A model generated the notes under the pieces. That model worked only from the letters and a program-made list of their open reading frames with translations. It searched no databases and had not been told where the DNA came from. DNA of 7,848 bases from an uncultured Clostridia bacterium. Its GTDB lineage: Bacteria; Bacillota; Clostridia; Oscillospirales; Acutalibacteraceae. The stretch is taken from assembly GCA_947171615.1 (NCBI GenBank), contig CAMVYG010000100.1, positions 1 to 7,848 of the forward strand, written 5' to 3'. Every line of letters begins with the position of its first letter. The first letter of the stretch is position 1. Positions 6,689 to 7,848 of this stretch are shown here, piece after piece. Position numbers and translations under genes: made by a program.

Positions 6689-6728
6689 TTTTCTATCTCT
6701 TTTCCGGATCCTTTTTTCTATCTTTTCC
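6689..6728. repeat. Direct repeat just upstream of the gyrB promoter
   Basis: TTTTCTATCTCTTTTCC (6689-6705) and TTTTCTATCTTTTCC (6714-6728) differ only by a two-base insertion and start 25 bases apart. On the gyrB strand both are purine-rich. They lie 25 to 64 bases behind the -35 box and could be a paired protein site or an A-tract UP-type region. No known operator is recognised. Confidence 0.4.
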
Positions 6729-6743
6729 AAAAATGTTCCCGTC

Positions 6744-6767
6744 TTTTTCAAAGCCGTTTTTGAAAAA
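6744..6767. repeat. AT-rich inverted repeat
   Basis: TTTTTCAAA (6744-6752) pairs perfectly with TTTGAAAAA (6759-6767) around a six-base loop, giving a 9-bp stem. It lies between the terminator at 6785 and the gyrB promoter. It could be a secondary stop signal or a protein-binding palindrome; I cannot tell which. Confidence 0.4.
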
Positions 6768-6784
6768 AGAAAAAGCCTGCTTTG

Positions 6785-6805
6785 AAAAACCGGAAACTTC
6801 CGGCC
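6785..6805 (-). terminator. Probable terminator of the zinc-ribbon-like gene
   Basis: On the minus strand CCGGAA pairs with TTCCGG (6798-6803 with 6790-6795), extended by G-U pairs, and is followed at once by five T (6785-6789). It lies about 50 bases beyond the stop of the 6856-7737 gene. The stem is short, so termination may be partial. Its presence supports transcription of gyrB from its own promoter. Confidence 0.6.
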
Positions 6806-6855
6806 AAACACGCTTTATTACCATAAAATGAAAGTAGAATTTACGATTCTCTTTC

Positions 6856-7737
6856 TTACTTTCCTTCATTGATCTCCTGCAATCTGCGTTCTACATAGTT
6901 CGGATCATCATATTTTGCAAAGAAATCGTCATTTACACTGGGAATCTGCACACTGGTCACCGTGTGGGAAGAGGCGGCGGCAGGCTTTGCCGCCTGAGAA
7001 ACCGATTGTACAGCAGCGGGAGAACCCGCTCTCCCGGAGGATGAAGCTGCGCTTTGTGCCGTTCTCTGAGGACGCTGGCCCCGCTGCTGGGGAGCCCTTT
7101 GAGAAGCGGACTGCCCTGTCCTTACCGCCGGAGAAGGGGCTGGCCGCTGCGGCCTCTGAACGGGAACCTCCACCACAGAGGTTTTTTCCAGATCCTCCTG
7201 ATAGGCCGGTTTTTGAGAATAAGCGGGAAGATTTCTGTTTTCTCCGCTCTGTACCTTCGGCAGGCTACCGGTGCGATATTCCCCTTTGGGAAGATATTCT
7301 TCTGCCTGAAAGAAAAGCTGTTCCTGCTGCTTGGCAGGAGCGGCAGGGGACATACGGCGGTCTTCCATGGTGCTTCTTCCCGCTTTTTTCCGTTCCGCTT
7401 CTCCCCGGGGAACCTTTTTGATCACCGGCTTTTCCAGATTTACCATAAAAAGACTGAGCAGGAAAAAAACCGCAAAGGGGATCAAAACCTGTCCCAGCGT
7501 GGAGAGAGAAATATCATCTAAAATGAATTTGTGGAAGAAGTAGACTGCCCCTCCGCCGAAAATGGCCAGTAAAGCAAACACATAGATCAGGGGAGATAGA
7601 AAAATATTGGAGATTCCCCCGCAGCGGGGGCCTTGATATTCTCCCTGGCGCTTTAAAGACCAGGACCGGATCAGGTTTACCCGCTTTCTGCAATACGGGC
7701 AGGAAGAAACTCCAAAATATTTCATAGCGATTACCAA
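6856..7737 (-). CDS. Two-TM membrane protein with degenerate N-terminal zinc ribbon
   Basis: This 293-residue protein of unknown function begins with a zinc-ribbon-like stretch: C13-P-Y-C16, then 19 residues, then G36-P-R-C39-G-G. Related proteins I recall have C-P-x-C at the second knuckle, so Gly36 replaces an expected cysteine. Two membrane helices follow at about 47-69 and 80-102. The remaining ~190 residues are low-complexity and rich in Pro, Gln, Arg, Ser and Ala (QRPQRPAPSP at 194-203, QRGQRPQRTAQ at 218-228). The tail ends in a more ordered, acidic-basic segment (DDFFAKYDDPNYVERRLQEI, 270-289). The topology would leave the tail on one side of the membrane, with the ribbon probably on the same side. 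TTG 7737 was chosen because AGAAAGGA (7743-7750) is 5 bases away; ATG 7725 gives the more typical start MKYFG but has the site 17 bases away. It is not obviously linked to gyrase and has its own terminator. Confidence 0.8.
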   Translation of the reverse strand: MVIAMKYFGVSSCPYCRKRVNLIRSWSLKRQGEYQGPRCGGISNIFLSPLIYVFALLAIFGGGAVYFFHKFILDDISLSTLGQVLIPFAVFFLLSLFMVNLEKPVIKKVPRGEAERKKAGRSTMEDRRMSPAAPAKQQEQLFFQAEEYLPKGEYRTGSLPKVQSGENRNLPAYSQKPAYQEDLEKTSVVEVPVQRPQRPAPSPAVRTGQSASQRAPQQRGQRPQRTAQSAASSSGRAGSPAAVQSVSQAAKPAAASSHTVTSVQIPSVNDDFFAKYDDPNYVERRLQEINEGK

Positions 7738-7742
7738 GAATA

Positions 7743-7750
7743 TCCTTTCT
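7743..7750 (-). promoter_or_regulatory. Ribosome binding site of the zinc-ribbon-like gene
   Basis: AGAAAGGA on the minus strand is the same sequence as the gyrA site and lies 5 bases before TTG 7737. It is the main reason for preferring that start over ATG 7725. Its first two bases overlap the edge of the heptad array at 7749. Confidence 0.5.
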
Positions 7751-7783
7751 TTTAGGTGTTAGTCGTTAGCAATTAGTTATTAG
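7749..7783 (+). repeat. Heptad repeat (NNNTTAG)x5
   Basis: Five consecutive 7-base units read on the plus strand: CTTTTAG, GTGTTAG, TCGTTAG, CAATTAG and TTATTAG. It is the second array of the kind seen at 4343-4370, in the opposite orientation. It lies in the upstream region of the 6856-7737 gene and touches its ribosome binding site. Confidence 0.7.
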
Positions 7784-7848
7784 ATAAGCGCAGAGATATT
7801 GATAAAGTATGATTTAACGATCAATAATCACAGTCATCAAGAACAGAA

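Noticed and set aside
7738..7848. Promoter for the 6856-7737 gene in the right-hand end
   Set aside because: Candidates on the minus strand such as TTGATG with TTAAAT or CATACT match only four of six bases at the -10 box; none is good enough to report.

Overview
The window looks like ordinary chromosomal core DNA from a Gram-positive, low-to-moderate-GC anaerobe of the class Clostridia. The closest match is probably the Oscillospiraceae/Ruminococcaceae (Clostridium cluster IV) group. This rests on purine-rich Shine-Dalgarno sites, a sigma-A-type promoter, lipoprotein-style secretion, a GyrB with the variant core LPLWGKMLNVEK, and a GyrA with the variant VDGDPPAAYRYTE around the catalytic tyrosine. 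That placement is from memory of these families, not from a search.

Layout from left to right: (1) 1-404 is a non-coding stretch with two related hairpin repeats and a third GC-rich hairpin, ending in the Shine-Dalgarno site of a plus-strand gene. (2) 405-1019 (+) encodes a small lipoprotein with a possible LprI-like domain. (3) 1051-1091 is a 17-bp perfect-stem terminator between that gene and the convergent gyrA. (4) 1107-3683 (-) is gyrA. (5) 3786-4295 (-) is a small two-TM membrane protein of the YcxB-like type. (6) 4371-6365 (-) is gyrB. (7) 6366-6855 is non-coding: a long gyrB leader, a strong promoter, and the terminator of the upstream gene. (8) 6856-7737 (-) is a membrane protein with a degraded zinc ribbon and a long disordered tail. 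(9) 7738-7848 holds a heptad repeat and no recognisable gene.

gyrB, the YcxB-like gene and gyrA lie in the same direction with gaps of about 75 and 102 bp. I see no good terminator or promoter between them, so they are probably one transcript driven by the promoter at 6636-6664. The two gyrase subunits form the A2B2 enzyme that introduces negative supercoils using ATP. The membrane protein between them has no evident link to that job.

I do not see a novel multi-gene system. The points worth a second look are natural substitutions at two quinolone-pocket positions (GyrA Ala92, GyrB Trp480), a duplicated GyrA box and very acidic tail in GyrA, (NNNTTAG)n heptad arrays at two intergenic sites, the long gyrB leader with an orphan Shine-Dalgarno, and the lost zinc-ligand cysteine in the 6856-7737 protein.
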